Source: Vibrio rotiferianus CAIM 577 = LMG 21460 (GTDB lineage Bacteria > Pseudomonadota > Gammaproteobacteria > Enterobacterales > Vibrionaceae). From it: a stretch of DNA of 63,565 nucleotides. The notes below the pieces were generated by a model. It did no database searches. It was not told the DNA's origin and worked only from the letters and a program-made list of their open reading frames with translations. A program made the position numbers and the translations under genes. Location of the stretch: positions 1 through 63,565 of the forward strand of contig NZ_APHW01000110.1 of NCBI RefSeq assembly GCF_002741985.1. The letters run 5' to 3'. This document shows, piece after piece, positions 7,729-15,432 of this stretch. The stretch's first letter is position 1. Every line of letters starts with the position of its first letter.

Positions 7729-9171
7729 TTATTCAGCTTTCCGGAGTAAAGGCGCCACGTTATCTCTACGTACACATTGGAAGACAGCACAGTTCTTACC
7801 CGCAGATTTGGCCTGATACATCAGAGCGTCAGCATCCGCCAGCGACAGTGGTGAATCAAACTCTGGATAGAACGCACACCCTAGACTGACACTGACTTTA
7901 ACCACATGGTCGTCAATCATCACTGCATTTGCTGCAATAGCAATACATAGCTCTTCTGCAAGTTGTCGAGCACGAGCTTCTGTCAGACGAGAAGAAATAA
8001 TGGCAAACTCTTCTCCTCCTATCCTTGCTAGCGACACCTCGGCTGGCATTTTCTTCTTCGCAGTATTGGCGACAGAGAGAATGACTTCGTCTCCACAAAT
8101 GTGGCCAAACCGATCATTGACGGATTTAAAGTCGTCAATGTCGAAAATCATTAACGTCAGGTTACTGCCCCCCGCACTATAACGTGATAACTGATCAATA
8201 AAATGGCGTCGGTTCTGTAGCGTCGTTAATGGGTCGGTCAGCGTCAGCTCTAAGAGTTTTTTATTGGCTGACGTTAACTCTTTCGTTTTTTGACGAACGG
8301 TTTTTCGCAAACTAAAAATATGAAACATCGCAGCCGCCGAAAACAGCACAATGGCCAGAGGAAGCAAATACATCGGATAGACTCTCTGAATATTGGTCCA
8401 ACGGTTAATAATGCGATCTTTTTCTGAATGGGGTATGTTTTCAAATTGACGGGACAAAGCTCCTATAGAAATAGGGCTGCTCTCTGATGCTGCAATTCGG
8501 AGATCTCGACTGTACAAATGCATAACTGGCACAAAGCTAAATATCACATTCGATGTCGCTGAATGAAAGTTGACCACTTGCTCATCCGCAATAAACATTT
8601 TTATCTCTTGCCGCGCCGCTGCATTTAATAGCAATTCATTATTTTCGTAAGTATTTACCTCTATATCAGGGTACTTATTAGTAATAAAGTACTCTTCATA
8701 TCCCCCTTTCACGACTCCAATTTTCGTATCTGAATTGCCTCTTAGTGCCTCTTGGACATTCAAACCGACCAGTTCAGTCGCGAGATACAATTGTGTATCA
8801 ATGGGCATAATGACTGCACCAAACTCTAGATATTCATCTCTTGGCTTGGAGTAAATGAGTCCAGCATGAATATGCGCTTTACCCTCTTCCACAGCACGCA
8901 ACGATTCATCCCAGTCAAGCAACAAAAACTCGACTCGAACATGGTTCTTTTCCGAATAGGCTTTCCAATAGTCGATTAAGATTCCAGCAGGTTCGCCATC
9001 TTCTGTTAGGTAAGAAAATGGTTTCCATGCTTTAGAGTTGGCAACAACTAAAGCGTTAGACTCCGTTACGTGAGCATAACTAAAGCAAGGAAGGAAGATC
9101 GCCAGAAGAAGAACAAGGTAGAACCGTCCGATCTTAAGCCGTGTTAATACTTTATGCACGTACAACATCAT
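7729..9171 (-). CDS. Diguanylate cyclase with periplasmic solute-binding sensor domain
   Basis: This 480-aa protein has a signal/membrane segment at about residues 15-33, a periplasmic SBP_bac_3-type (type II amino-acid-binding-like) domain to about 255, a second membrane helix at about 268-287 and a C-terminal GGDEF domain. The active site is RIGGEEF (GGEEF at 385-389), so c-di-GMP synthesis is expected. The RxxD inhibitory site that normally precedes it is replaced by MPAE, so product feedback is probably lost. The metal-binding DIDDFKSVND motif is intact. Two ATG codons in tandem open the frame. It probably links an external solute to c-di-GMP level. The gene is monocistronic. Confidence 0.94.
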   Translation of the reverse strand: MMLYVHKVLTRLKIGRFYLVLLLAIFLPCFSYAHVTESNALVVANSKAWKPFSYLTEDGEPAGILIDYWKAYSEKNHVRVEFLLLDWDESLRAVEEGKAHIHAGLIYSKPRDEYLEFGAVIMPIDTQLYLATELVGLNVQEALRGNSDTKIGVVKGGYEEYFITNKYPDIEVNTYENNELLLNAAARQEIKMFIADEQVVNFHSATSNVIFSFVPVMHLYSRDLRIAASESSPISIGALSRQFENIPHSEKDRIINRWTNIQRVYPMYLLPLAIVLFSAAAMFHIFSLRKTVRQKTKELTSANKKLLELTLTDPLTTLQNRRHFIDQLSRYSAGGSNLTLMIFDIDDFKSVNDRFGHICGDEVILSVANTAKKKMPAEVSLARIGGEEFAIISSRLTEARARQLAEELCIAIAANAVMIDDHVVKVSVSLGCAFYPEFDSPLSLADADALMYQAKSAGKNCAVFQCVRRDNVAPLLRKAE

Positions 9172-9503
9172 ACCTTTTCTCTACGTAAATACTGATGGGC
9201 TACAACCTTAGGTATAGCAAATAATGTGAGTGTAATTGAGTACCAAATGTGACGCATATCTAATTCACGATATCAATATTGAGAATTCTATAAATTTGTA
9301 CTACTGATGTACACTGCCGCTAGCACTAAAGTGCTTCTTCGCAAATCCCAATTTCAAAGATTCTGGCTCTGCTTAAATAATCTACGAAATACCGCATGCC
9401 ATCAGACCTAGAGCACAGTCCTGCTTTTCCCTCATATTCTTAGCTTCAAGAAAGCGATAAGCTTTGTTAACTTTAATGCAAAATTTTTGCAGTATAATTC
9501 ATC
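9172..9503. other. Intergenic region between divergent genes
   Basis: The 332 bases between the diguanylate cyclase and the ThrE-like gene hold no open frame I would support. It is AT-rich. A perfect TATAAT hexamer at 9493-9498 sits directly before the ThrE start; see the promoter entry. Confidence 0.6.
9468..9498 (+). promoter_or_regulatory. Candidate promoter of the ThrE-like gene
   Basis: TATAAT at 9493-9498 with a weak TTAACT at 9468-9473 (19-nt spacing). The initiating ATG is only six bases beyond the -10 box, so this promoter would give a leaderless mRNA. There is no Shine-Dalgarno sequence before the ATG, which agrees with that. The alternative is that the promoter lies further upstream. 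Confidence 0.4.
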
Positions 9504-10667
9504 ATGCCTTCACAATATCGAATAAACAAAATTGTTGAGATTGGCGATACTCTCCATCGCAGTGGTTGCGCGCCTTACAAAGTAGAAAAGTACACTCAAC
9601 ACTACGCTCAAAAGCACGGGGTTGATGTAATGATCCAGGCAACGCCAACGGCCATCAATTATCAATTCCCCGACGACAACAATGCTGTTGTACTAAAACG
9701 CCTCAAGCCAGCTTCGATCAACTTAAGCTTGTTAGCAAATACCATCATACGTATTAACCAACCAAGCAGTGAACCGGTACCCGAACCAGCTGGCTATCCT
9801 TTGTGGGTCATCGCATTGGCAAACATGGGGATTCCACCAGCTTATTTGATGCTGGTCGGTAGTACTTTAGAAGCGGTTGGCTTTGCTTTCTTACTCGGCT
9901 TAATGGTTTGGGGATGCCAAATGGTATGCCGAGCACGCCGCGCTATTGCTGTCGAATTTATCGCTGCGCTTTTTACTGGCATCATCGTCGCATATCTTTC
10001 TAGTACAGGCTTGCCTATTCCGGTATGGGCTTTATGCATAGCCACTATTGTGCTGTTTGTTCCCGGCCTCTCCATTTCAAACTCTTTAGAGTGCTTAGCA
10101 TTTAATGACTTGGTATCTGGCACCAGTTTATTAGGACAATGCGCTCTCACGCTGATCAAACTGTTTGTGGGCATTACAATGGGACTTAACATTGGCGAGG
10201 CCATTTGGGGGCAAGCACAATCTATCGCTTACACTAATGAAATTCCAACTTGGATGCATATCAGTGGCCTGTTTCTCATTTCAAGCTGCCTTGGCGTTAT
10301 CTTTAATGCTCGTCCGCTCGATATTTTACTAGGTTTACCAGTAGCAATGCTCGGCATGTGGGGGCCATTCTATCTAGGGTTTGACAGTGGATGGGTGGTC
10401 GGAACTTGGATAACGACTGTATTGATCACTTTATACGGCACTTGGATCGCAAAGAAAATGGAACTGACAGGATCTATTTATATCGTACAAGGGATCATTA
10501 TTTTGGTTCCAGGCAGTCGTGTTTTGGTCAGTGCGAGTCAATCGGTGTTTGAACAGTCAATTCTGCCAATCCCAAGTATCGGACTTTCTGCACTGTTTAT
10601 GTTCTCTGCAATCGTTGCTGGGCAAATCACCGCATACTCCATTTACTCACCCAAAATAGAACGTTAA
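9504..10667 (+). CDS. ThrE-family threonine/serine exporter-like membrane protein
   Basis: A 387-aa single-chain member of the ThrE family. The N-terminal cytoplasmic DUF1212 part (about residues 5-100) has the family motif LHRSGCAPYKVEKY, and roughly ten membrane helices follow from about residue 100 to the end, covering the DUF1212 membrane half and the DUF3815-type half (WGPFYLGFDSG, VQGIIILVPGSR). In Corynebacterium ThrE exports threonine and serine by proton-motive force; in many bacteria the two halves are separate genes. Start is the first ATG; the conserved domain begins only a few residues later. The end overlaps the convergent arfA gene by 4 nt. Confidence 0.88.
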   Translation: MPSQYRINKIVEIGDTLHRSGCAPYKVEKYTQHYAQKHGVDVMIQATPTAINYQFPDDNNAVVLKRLKPASINLSLLANTIIRINQPSSEPVPEPAGYPLWVIALANMGIPPAYLMLVGSTLEAVGFAFLLGLMVWGCQMVCRARRAIAVEFIAALFTGIIVAYLSSTGLPIPVWALCIATIVLFVPGLSISNSLECLAFNDLVSGTSLLGQCALTLIKLFVGITMGLNIGEAIWGQAQSIAYTNEIPTWMHISGLFLISSCLGVIFNARPLDILLGLPVAMLGMWGPFYLGFDSGWVVGTWITTVLITLYGTWIAKKMELTGSIYIVQGIIILVPGSRVLVSASQSVFEQSILPIPSIGLSALFMFSAIVAGQITAYSIYSPKIER

Positions 10668-10930
10668 AACACAGCTCCGAAGTCACCCTCAGATAAGAAA
10701 AGAGCCCTATTCAAAATCCACTTTAGTGAAGACTTTGAATAGGGCTCTTTGCCTCTATGCTTCGCTTTCCTGTTGAAGCTACCTTTACCTTTCTTCGCTT
10801 TTACTACTCTCGTCCTGAATAACTTGCTCGTGACTGCCGCTTTAAGTGCATTATCTTTGATTATCCCGCGTCCAAATTCTGTATCTAAAATCAATTCATC
10901 TGGGCAGGGATTATGTTTTGAACTACTCAT
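10664..10930 (-). CDS. arfA: ArfA, alternative ribosome-rescue factor (full-length reading frame)
   Basis: An 88-aa frame whose core GRGIIKDNALKAAVTSKLFRTR.. then KKGKGSFNRKAKHRG matches ArfA, the small protein that brings RF2 to stalled ribosomes lacking a stop codon. ArfA is made from an mRNA that itself lacks a stop: a hairpin inside the gene truncates the message, tmRNA tags the product when trans-translation works, and active shortened ArfA builds up when it does not. The hairpin is present here (10701-10748, residues 62-77). The last 18 residues are hydrophobic, like the degradable E. coli tail. Start ATG 10928-10930 has AGGAG upstream. It overlaps the ThrE-like gene by 4 nt, tail to tail. 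Confidence 0.92.
   Translation of the reverse strand: MSSSKHNPCPDELILDTEFGRGIIKDNALKAAVTSKLFRTRVVKAKKGKGSFNRKAKHRGKEPYSKSSLKWILNRALFLSEGDFGAVF
10701..10748 (-). terminator. Intragenic hairpin of arfA (terminator or RNase III site)
   Basis: A perfect 15-bp inverted repeat, AGAGCCCTATTCAAA at 10701-10715 with its complement at 10734-10748, loop of 18 nt. On the minus strand it is followed by a U-rich run (TTTTCTTATCT). It lies within arfA codons 62-77, before the stop codon, so transcripts ending or cleaved here are non-stop messages. It may also end the convergent ThrE-like transcript. Confidence 0.88.
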
Positions 10931-11299
10931 ACATACTCCTTATTGGTCAAACCAGATTGAACAATAATTTCGCAAACTAGTCAATTTTGTAGAATTAAAT
11001 TCATAAATCTCTTGTAAAACTTCATGCTTGTTTCATTTATTTGCAACTCCATCAAAAAAACAGTGGTTAAAAAGTGACTAAATACAAATATTTCCATGTA
11101 TCCTTCCGATATATGTTGACTCTCTCTGAATTTAACCTAGACTCAACGACGGCTAGAAAGAAAGTTCTTTGTTCTCACATTTCGTTGGATGATTAGTAAG
11201 TCCGCCGTCCTGTGGTACGCAATAGCAATTTATTTTTCCACGCTATAAGCGCCTGAAAGGCGAAGATTTACACAAAATTTAGATATTTAGGAAATAGAC
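10931..11299. other. Intergenic region with long 5' leader of the cold-shock gene
   Basis: The 369 bases between arfA and the cold-shock gene hold no supported ORF. The right part is the probable 5' untranslated leader (about 150 nt from the proposed promoter), which in csp genes folds to control cold-dependent translation. A small GCGCCTGAAAGGCG hairpin (about 11248-11261) lies 40 bases before the start codon. Confidence 0.5.
11116..11143 (+). promoter_or_regulatory. Candidate promoter of the cold-shock gene
   Basis: TTGACT at 11116-11121 and TAGACT at 11138-11143 with 16-nt spacing. It would give a leader of about 150 nt, the usual length for cspA-type genes. Sequence only; no mapped start. 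Confidence 0.4.
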
Positions 11300-11509
11300 A
11301 TGTCTAACAAAGCTACTGGTACAGTTAAGTGGTTCAACGAAACTAAAGGCTTCGGTTTCATCCAACAAGAAAACGGTCCTGACGTTTTCGCTCACTTTTC
11401 TGCAATCCAAGGTGACGGCTTCCGTACTCTTGTTGAAGGCCAGAAAGTAGAATTCGAAATCACTCAAGGTCAAAAAGGTCCACAAGCTGAGAAAATCACT
11501 CTAGTTTAA
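11300..11509 (+). CDS. CspA-family cold-shock protein
   Basis: A 69-aa single cold-shock domain (OB fold). RNP1 is KGFGFIQQ and RNP2 is VFAHFSAI, the two nucleic-acid-binding motifs. Such proteins melt RNA secondary structure as chaperones and, in some paralogues, act during cold shock. AGGAAATAGAC precedes the ATG. The long leader suggests post-transcriptional temperature control, as for E. coli cspA, though which Csp paralogue this is cannot be told. A strong terminator follows. Confidence 0.97.
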   Translation: MSNKATGTVKWFNETKGFGFIQQENGPDVFAHFSAIQGDGFRTLVEGQKVEFEITQGQKGPQAEKITLV

Positions 11510-11530
11510 GACTTATAGATTTTGATATAG

Positions 11531-11558
11531 TAGCCAGCTTTTAGCTGGCTATTTTTTT
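11531..11558 (+). terminator. Rho-independent terminator of the cold-shock gene
   Basis: TAGCCAGCT (11531-11539) pairs with AGCTGGCTA (11543-11551), followed by seven T. Confidence 0.9.
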
Positions 11559-11775
11559 GCCTAATTTTTACAAGATTACTATCTGCATATAGGTAAAACA
11601 CTAACTTTACTCAATAAAATGCAAACTCAGCTTTAGAGTTGATGTATCCTAGTGCCACGACCTTGCTATACCTCAACAACCCTAAGGTATTTGGCATCAT
11701 ATCTAATGTTATTTTGTACGACTTAGACTTTGATAGGGATAACAACCTCCTCACACATTGAGACTGACTAAGAAC

Positions 11776-12320
11776 ATGGCTCTGAAACCCACTATTTATA
11801 AATTTCGTATCGCTATCTCTGATATGAACAACGACTACTACGATTCGAAAAACCTGACGATCGCTCTTCACCCTTCAGAGAAACCGCAACGAATGCTAGC
11901 GCGCATTTTTGCTTTCTGCCTAAATGCACAGGACGAACTTGAGTTCACCAAGGCCTTTCTACAACAGAAGAACCCGATCTATGGCATGTGGAAGACGACC
12001 AATCCATTACCCACTGGATTGAGATTGGAGAGCCTGAGCCAGACCGCATAAAAAAAGCGACTCGCCTTGCAAAGCATGTGAAGGTTTATACCTACAACAC
12101 AAAAGCGTCGGTATGGTGGGATAAGATGGCAGGTAAGTTTGGTATGCTCCCTGTGGATGTCGCAAGCCTAGATTACGACGCAATTGACATGATCGCACAA
12201 CATCTTGATCGTGGTACTAGTCTGTCTGTGATGATCACTGGCACCTCTATTTTTGTTGATATCAACGAACAACATATTGAAGTAACAGTAAGGGAATTGC
12301 AGACGAATGACGCCTCTTAA
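11776..12320 (+). pseudogene. yaeQ: YaeQ family protein, broken by a one-base frameshift
   Basis: Two overlapping frames together encode one YaeQ protein: MALKPTIYKFRIAISDMN.. from 11776 and ..EDDQSITHWIEIGEPEPDRI.. to 12320. The frame slips at about 11949-11954: CACCAAGGCC should have one more A or G to read through ..EFTKGLSTTEEPDLWHVEDD... With one base restored the product is 181 residues, the length of E. coli YaeQ (PD-(D/E)XK-like fold, function uncertain; once linked to RfaH suppression). Everything else is intact, so either a recent mutation or a sequencing error. The end overlaps the next gene by 14 nt. Confidence 0.85.
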
Positions 12321-12849
12321 AGAATTTATTGAAGAGATAGGTGTCAAGAATATTCCCTTTGTATGTCAGCATAAAGCAGCTAGACGACGTTGGACGAAAG
12401 AACAAGCGCCCCTGTTCATAAAAGTATGTGAAAACAAGCCTGATACGGCACCTGCGCTACATCTACTTGGATTGTTGACTAAATCTCACATAGAAGCGAG
12501 TGCACTGTATGAACAGCATTCAACGTCAGCACATCACATGCAACAAGTTCTAAATGACACGCTAGGTGAAGAGCACGCTGAGAAGTTCACTAATCAGTCA
12601 GCCGAGGACTTAGTATTGGTGACACACTTGTGGCTATACACCCAAGGTTACCTAAATATGGATTTTAGCCTCGCTCACGATCACGCGGAGCAAACCCAGA
12701 ATACTTTGCAACATGAGCTCGTGATAAAACGAATGGATTTAGATGCCTTTCGTACTGATTTGATGCAAAGCTTCTACATGGGTAAAGAAGTAAACCCAGC
12801 AAAAAAACAAGGGCTGTTTAGTTGGGTTAAGCGCTTATTTTCCTCATAA
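12307..12849 (+). CDS. Hypothetical protein, coupled to yaeQ
   Basis: A 180-aa, mostly helical, soluble protein that I do not recognise. It has no signal peptide or membrane segment; the C-terminus (GLFSWVKRLFSS) is basic and amphipathic and could contact membrane. The start overlaps the yaeQ end by 14 nt, implying co-transcription and coupled translation, so the yaeQ frameshift may lower its expression. A weak GGTTTTG/CAAAACC hairpin lies just after the stop. Confidence 0.7.
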   Translation: MTPLKEFIEEIGVKNIPFVCQHKAARRRWTKEQAPLFIKVCENKPDTAPALHLLGLLTKSHIEASALYEQHSTSAHHMQQVLNDTLGEEHAEKFTNQSAEDLVLVTHLWLYTQGYLNMDFSLAHDHAEQTQNTLQHELVIKRMDLDAFRTDLMQSFYMGKEVNPAKKQGLFSWVKRLFSS

Positions 12850-12896
12850 AAAACATGGTTTTGTCAAAACCAAACACCTGATAGACTACGCCCTCA

Positions 12897-12936
12897 CATG
12901 CAACGACTTTCTTCGCTGAAATAAGTTCGTTGCATG
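12897..12936. repeat. Inverted repeat upstream of the glutaredoxin gene
   Basis: CATGCAACGA (12897-12906) and TCGTTGCATG (12927-12936) form a perfect 10-bp inverted repeat with a 20-nt loop, about 40 bases before the glutaredoxin start. It lacks a T run, so it is more likely an operator or a leader hairpin than a terminator. Confidence 0.5.
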
Positions 12937-12977
12937 AAACTCAAGGACACTTATCCACTGAACATCAAGGGATCATT

Positions 12978-13337
12978 ATGAAGTTTATCCGTTGGATTTT
13001 GGGAAAAATCATTCTACTTCTCAACGCAGTATTCTCACCTCGCGGCGTAAAACGCTCAGCAGAAGAACAGAAAAGTGTTGATGACAAAGCGAAAAACTAC
13101 GCACTGTACCAATTTGAAGCTTGTCCTTTCTGCGTAAAAGTTCGTCGCGCGATGAAGCGTCAATCAGTGAATATTGAAGTACGTGATGCGAAAAACGACC
13201 CAGCCCACCGTGAAGCACTAGAACAAGGTGGCGGTCGAGTGAAAGTACCTTGCCTTCGCATTGAAAAAGAGGGTGAAACACAGTGGTTATACGAGTCGTC
13301 AGACATCGTCGCGTACATCGAAAAAGAATTTGCCTAA
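12978..13337 (+). CDS. Membrane-anchored glutaredoxin-like protein
   Basis: About 119 aa. I start at ATG 12978, with AAGGGAT upstream; an earlier ATG at 12930 would sit inside the inverted repeat and has no ribosome site. Residues about 5-20 are hydrophobic, a possible membrane anchor, followed by a thioredoxin-fold glutaredoxin/GST-N domain with the active-site ACPFCVKVRR, the cis-proline VKVPCL and YESSDIVAYIE, a glutathione-binding signature. It likely reduces mixed disulfides with glutathione on the cytoplasmic side. It is followed by a terminator. Confidence 0.88.
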   Translation: MKFIRWILGKIILLLNAVFSPRGVKRSAEEQKSVDDKAKNYALYQFEACPFCVKVRRAMKRQSVNIEVRDAKNDPAHREALEQGGGRVKVPCLRIEKEGETQWLYESSDIVAYIEKEFA

Positions 13338-13360
13338 GTTCCCCCTAGAACAAAGGCAAA

Positions 13361-13388
13361 AGAGGCACCTAGTCAGTGCCTCTTTTTA
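13361..13388. terminator. Bidirectional terminator
   Basis: AGAGGCAC (13361-13368) pairs with GTGCCTCT (13376-13383) and is flanked by A and T runs, serving the glutaredoxin gene and, on the other strand, the converging OmpA-type lipoprotein. Confidence 0.8.
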
Positions 13389-14003
13389 TTGATTGACGAT
13401 CAACATGAGTTCTACGCGTCGATTACAGGCTTTTCCTGTAGAGCTATTGTTGCTGCACTTAGGAACCAATTCACCAAAACCTCTAGAAAACAAACGCTGT
13501 CGGGGAATCATTGTAAGGAGCTGACTTTCGACTTCTTTCGCTCTTCTTTCGGATAATCCCTCGTTGTATGACTCTGCACCAGAGCTATCTGCATGCCCAT
13601 CAATCACAACATCGACATCAGGGCGACTTGACAGATACTGGCCTAAATTTTGAATCCAATTTTGAGAGTTCGCTGATAAGCGAGAGGAATCAAACTGAAA
13701 GTTTATTTTTTCTTTCAAGCGTATCATGACATTCTCACCAGCTAGTACCTCATGTGCAATCTGATTACGATCAAGGTACATCTCTAGGGAAGTCACGCCT
13801 TGGGGCTTTTTTTCATCGTACTTCACCGCTGTAACGTGCTGCTTAGCCGAAACATAAGGTATCGTGCTATAACCCCACTCTGGATGCCTTAACTGCTCAT
13901 TTGATCTTGGAGCAACATCCAGCATGTTTCCCGGAATCATCTCCGAATCAAGACTACCGCACCCACTCAAAATGCCGCAAATGACCAAATACCAATACTT
14001 CAT
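13386..14003 (-). CDS. OmpA-family lipoprotein
   Basis: About 205 aa from the ATG at 14001-14003 (a longer frame reaches 14111 but puts the lipobox deep inside). The signal peptide ends in a lipobox (ILSGCGS), so Cys is lipidated. The C-terminal half is an OmpA-like peptidoglycan-binding domain: IDGHADSSGAESYNEGLSERRA, then RGFGELVPKCSNNS and NRRVEL. The D and R that hold diaminopimelate are present. It is a Pal-like anchor of outer membrane to cell wall. The stretch before the domain (about residues 25-100) is not recognised. It stands alone on this strand. Confidence 0.9.
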   Translation of the reverse strand: MKYWYLVICGILSGCGSLDSEMIPGNMLDVAPRSNEQLRHPEWGYSTIPYVSAKQHVTAVKYDEKKPQGVTSLEMYLDRNQIAHEVLAGENVMIRLKEKINFQFDSSRLSANSQNWIQNLGQYLSSRPDVDVVIDGHADSSGAESYNEGLSERRAKEVESQLLTMIPRQRLFSRGFGELVPKCSNNSSTGKACNRRVELMLIVNQ

Positions 14004-14236
14004 ACGAATCCCAATACAGTAGTTGATTATGATATTAATCGGCGGGCTTGAATCAAGCTTTAGCCAATTGGAACCAAAACGTTGTTTTGCTTGTGTGAAA
14101 ACCAAGCACAATCCATGCCATTTAGCTCAGTGTTGAAGCACTTTAAAACCATTAGTGTAACAATACATTTAAACGGTTTTCGTCTGGCCTTTTAGCCTAT
14201 AAACTAAGGTATAACCACTTAATTTAGAGCCACTTT

Positions 14237-14869
14237 ATGTTTAAAACTATTTCTAAAGGCGCTGCACTTTTTGCGACAGTATTTGCTCTTTCGGCTTGTG
14301 ACAACGGCAATAGTCAGCCACAACAAGGCAAGCAATATGAAGAGCTACCTGTTTCTCTTGCTGAATATAACCTAGCGCCAGTTACTGAAGTTTTCTCTCT
14401 AACTTGCGGCCACTGTCGTACGATGGAACAGTTCGTTCCTCAGATTGAATCGTTGACAGAACAAAAAGTTGAGAAGATGCACGTTACCTTTAATGAGAGT
14501 GCACAGATCAGCGCGATCATCTTCTACACAGCAGCAATGCAAGTTAACGGCACACCAGACAAAGCATTTATGGAAGAGCTGTTTGCGGCAGTTCAAATGG
14601 GTGCAGATGCAACAGCAGATGAGCGCCAAGCAGCAGTTGAGAAAGCTTTTGAGTCTCGCAACCTAGTAAGCCCATACCAGCTAGACGACGCGCAACAAGC
14701 AAAACTGTTTGAATACATCACCAAAGCAGAAGAGATCACTACTCGTGGTCAAATTAACTCAGTTCCAGCGTTTATCGTAAACGGTAAATACCAAGTGATC
14801 ACTGGCGGTCACGAAACCGTTGAAGCTATGGCTGACACAATCAACTATCTGCTAAAACAACCAAAATAA
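14237..14869 (+). CDS. DsbA-like thiol:disulfide interchange lipoprotein with CGHC site
   Basis: A 210-aa DsbA-family protein. The N-terminus is a lipoprotein signal (FALSACDN), unlike soluble DsbA. The thioredoxin-fold active site is SLTCGHCRTM; CGHC is the motif of eukaryotic PDI, where E. coli DsbA has CPHC. The cis-proline loop is SVPAFIVNGKY. A helical insert lies between. It should make or shuffle disulfides at the periplasmic membrane face. It lies 14 nt before an FKBP isomerase gene, forming a small envelope-protein folding operon. Confidence 0.92.
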   Translation: MFKTISKGAALFATVFALSACDNGNSQPQQGKQYEELPVSLAEYNLAPVTEVFSLTCGHCRTMEQFVPQIESLTEQKVEKMHVTFNESAQISAIIFYTAAMQVNGTPDKAFMEELFAAVQMGADATADERQAAVEKAFESRNLVSPYQLDDAQQAKLFEYITKAEEITTRGQINSVPAFIVNGKYQVITGGHETVEAMADTINYLLKQPK

Positions 14870-14883
14870 GACAAGGAGCTACT

Positions 14884-15357
14884 GTGTCTAAATTTCTGTT
14901 TCCTCTTATTATTTTCGTCCTAGCGGCATTCTTTATTTACCGCACTTGGACCAACCACAAAGTGGCTGATGAGAACTTTTCTAAAGGCCAAGAATTCCTG
15001 CTTGAGAACAGCAAGAAAGAAGGTGTAATTACCACAGAAAGTGGCCTGCAATACATAGTACTTGAGAAAGGGACTGGTGATGTTCACCCAACAGCGACTA
15101 GCAAAGTGAAGGTGCACTACCACGGCACACTGATCGACGGCACGGTTTTCGATAGCTCTGTAGAGCGCGGCGAGCCAATCACATTCGGCCTAAACCAAGT
15201 GATTAAAGGCTGGCAAGAAGGTCTGCAATACATGGTTGTGGGTGAGAAAATCCGCCTGTTCGTACCAAGCACACTTGGTTACGGTAAAAACGGTACGGGC
15301 CCTATCCCACCAGCAAGTGTCCTGATCTTTGATGTGGAACTATTGGACATCCAATGA
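14884..15357 (+). CDS. FKBP-type peptidyl-prolyl isomerase, membrane-anchored
   Basis: A 157-aa protein starting at GTG 14884, with AAGGAG at proper spacing. A hydrophobic segment (residues about 3-18) anchors it, then one FKBP domain: TESGLQYIVLEKGTG, VKVHYHGTLIDGTVFDSS, VIKGWQEGLQ, LFVPSTLGYG and PIPPASVLIFDVEL, with the rapamycin-pocket residues intact. It speeds cis-trans proline isomerisation, probably in the periplasm. Translational neighbour of the DsbA-like lipoprotein, so disulfide formation and proline isomerisation are co-expressed. Confidence 0.94.
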   Translation: MSKFLFPLIIFVLAAFFIYRTWTNHKVADENFSKGQEFLLENSKKEGVITTESGLQYIVLEKGTGDVHPTATSKVKVHYHGTLIDGTVFDSSVERGEPITFGLNQVIKGWQEGLQYMVVGEKIRLFVPSTLGYGKNGTGPIPPASVLIFDVELLDIQ

Positions 15358-15371
15358 TTCTCAGTGAGAAC

Positions 15372-15402
15372 AAAAAACGCCGCGTCGATTGCGGCGTTTT
15401 TT
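15372..15402. terminator. Bidirectional terminator
   Basis: AAAAAACGCCGC (15372-15383) pairs with GCGGCGTTTTTT (15391-15402); between the convergent FKBP and HAD phosphatase genes. Confidence 0.92.
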
Positions 15403-15432
15403 ATTGGACGAGCTCTTCTGAACAGTAGTTAA

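Noticed and set aside
11611..11871. Minus-strand 86-codon frame before and across the yaeQ start
   Set aside because: Overlaps the conserved yaeQ N-terminus, has no ribosome site and no recognisable features.
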